Assembly: GCA_030425615.1 (NCBI GenBank)
Contig: JAUIAI010000151.1
Span: forward strand, 1 to 6,573
DNA: 6,573 bases
From: Gammaproteobacteria bacterium
GTDB taxonomy: Bacteria; Pseudomonadota; Gammaproteobacteria; Burkholderiales; Burkholderiaceae_E
Reading direction: 5' to 3'
Shown here: piece after piece, positions 5,488 to 6,573 of the stretch
How the letters are laid out: the number at the start of each line of letters is the position of its first letter
Numbering within the stretch: the stretch's first letter is position 1
The notes under the pieces: generated by a model
What the model was told of the DNA's origin: nothing
Databases searched by the model: none
Seen by the model: the letters and a program-made list of their open reading frames with translations, nothing else
Program-made: the position numbers and the translations under genes

Positions 5488-6573
5488 GCGTCCGCCGAGA
5501 CAGCAACCGCCCCGCTTGACGTGTTTCAATCCACGCCCGCCGATGACGGCGGGCGATGCAGTTCGATGCTGTAGCTGCGCCAGCCAAGCGGGGTGTTTCA
5601 ATCCACGCCCGCCGATGACGGCGGGCGATGCAGCGGCAAGCCCTGGGACTACTACGCCGATCTGGTGTTTCAATCCACGCCCGCCGATGACGGCGGGCGA
5701 TGCAGCGCAGTCTTTGCCGGAAACGGGGGATGAACACGTTTCAATCCACGCCCGCCGATGACGGCGGGCGATGCATGTGTCGGTGCAAATCCCATTACCC
5801 ACCAAACCAAGTTTCAATCCACGCCCGCCGATGACGGCGGGCGATGCGGCAAACATCCTTGAACTCAGCCAGGCCCGGCGGGTTTCAATCCACGCCCGCC
5901 GATGACGGCGGGCGATGCAAAGATAACGGGTCGGGCAAAACACAGCTAGTGGTGTTTCAATCCACGCCCGCCGATGACGGCGGGCGATGCCTCCATGGCG
6001 TGACGCTCAGCGCGGAGGTGATTAAGTTTCAATCCACGCCCGCCGATGACGGCGGGCGATGCATCGCGGCCACGCTGGCTACACAAGGCGTGACGGTTGT
6101 TTCAATCCACGCCCGCCGATGACGGCGGGCGATGCAGTAGGTCTTGCCGTATCCTGGGATCGCGTCTTTGTTTCAATCCACGCCCGCCGATGACGGCGGG
6201 CGATGCTCGCGCTGATCGACCACGGGTCCGAGTTCACGACGTTTCAATCCACGCCCGCCGATGACGGCGGGCGATGCACTCCAACGGGGTTGGTGGCACA
6301 ACTGCCACGGCGTTTCAATCCACGCCCGCCGATGACGGCGGGCGATGCCATTTCGTCTGGGCATCCAGCACGATGCAATCGTCTCGTTTCAATCCACGCC
6401 CGCCGATGACGGCGGGCGATGCCCGATACATCTACTACAACGGCGATGGGACCGAAGTTTCAATCCACGCCCGCCGATGACGGCGGGCGATGCCTTTCTG
6501 AGGCGATCCCTGTAATCAGCCCAATGCAGTTTCAATCCACGCCCGCCGATGACGGCGGGCGATGCCGCGCGTA
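5451..6573 (-). CRISPR. CRISPR array, 16 repeats of 37 bases, continuing past the window
   Basis: On the plus strand each repeat opens with GTTTCAATCCACGCCC and closes with GGCGGGCGATGC. Repeats start at 5451, 5523, 5595, 5667, 5738, 5811, 5882, 5954, 6026, 6099, 6170, 6241, 6312, 6386, 6457 and 6529. The fifteen complete spacers are 35, 35, 35, 34, 36, 34, 35, 35, 36, 34, 34, 34, 37, 34 and 35 bases, all different; eight bases of a sixteenth end the window. Each repeat holds a perfect 9-bp stem (CGCCCGCCG / CGGCGGGCG) with a 4-base loop. In the minus-strand sense the repeat ends in GTGGATTGAAAC, the usual crRNA 5' handle, so transcription should run leftward from a leader beyond 6573. The changed repeat at 5451 agrees. 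The ends resemble type I-C repeats, but those are usually 32 bases; a type III or other type I system with 36-37-base repeats is an alternative. No cas genes are in view. Confidence 0.97.

Noticed and set aside
5347..6480. Several open frames on both strands across the array, with recurring peptides such as FQSTPADDGGRC and ASPAVIGGRGLKH
   Set aside because: They are translations of the CRISPR repeat. A 37-base repeat plus a 35-base spacer makes 72 bases, so a frame without stops is kept from unit to unit. They are not proteins.
6349..6573. The four right-most spacers all start with C after the repeat, while many older ones start with A
   Set aside because: A single-base trend over a few spacers is too weak to claim a change in acquisition or in repeat length.

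Overview
This window is GC-rich chromosomal DNA from a proteobacterium. The codon bias, the gene families and the CRISPR repeat style fit a gamma- or betaproteobacterium, but nothing here fixes the genus. The left three quarters hold five protein genes in divergent and convergent pairs. The right sixth is a CRISPR array that runs off the window edge.

Left part (1-1452): the 5' end of a family 5 (Dpp/Opp type) ABC transporter substrate-binding protein is on the minus strand and leaves the window. A 233-base divergent control region separates it from a plus-strand zinc deacylase of the succinylglutamate desuccinylase/aspartoacylase family. Side by side, they suggest uptake of a peptide-like or N-acylated solute followed by deacylation. 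This is inference from position only.

Middle part (1471-5116): a GldA-type NAD-dependent alcohol/polyol dehydrogenase (minus) converges on the deacylase and diverges from a cytoplasmic, formylglycine-type sulfatase (plus). Their 155-base shared upstream region carries a 15-base GC dyad. A DUF4336 protein follows the sulfatase 41 bases downstream and is probably cotranscribed. The group could be a small catabolic unit that hydrolyses a sulfate or phosphonate ester and oxidises the released alcohol. The substrate is unknown.

Right part (5117-6573): 334 bases without a convincing intact gene contain a possible 45-codon gene remnant on the minus strand and a possible decayed repeat. The CRISPR array follows, with 16 repeats of 37 bases and 15 complete spacers of 34-37 bases. 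Fifteen repeats are identical. The one at 5451 has two changes, which marks the old, leader-distal end. By the usual ...GTGGATTGAAAC 3' end rule, the array is transcribed from the minus strand, with its leader (and probably cas genes) beyond base 6573. The repeat has type I-C-like ends but is longer than the usual 32 bases and has a 9-bp perfect stem, so the subtype is open. No cas gene lies in the window. Several spacers translate into short motifs resembling P-loop ATPases or a DDE integrase core, as expected for mobile-element targets.
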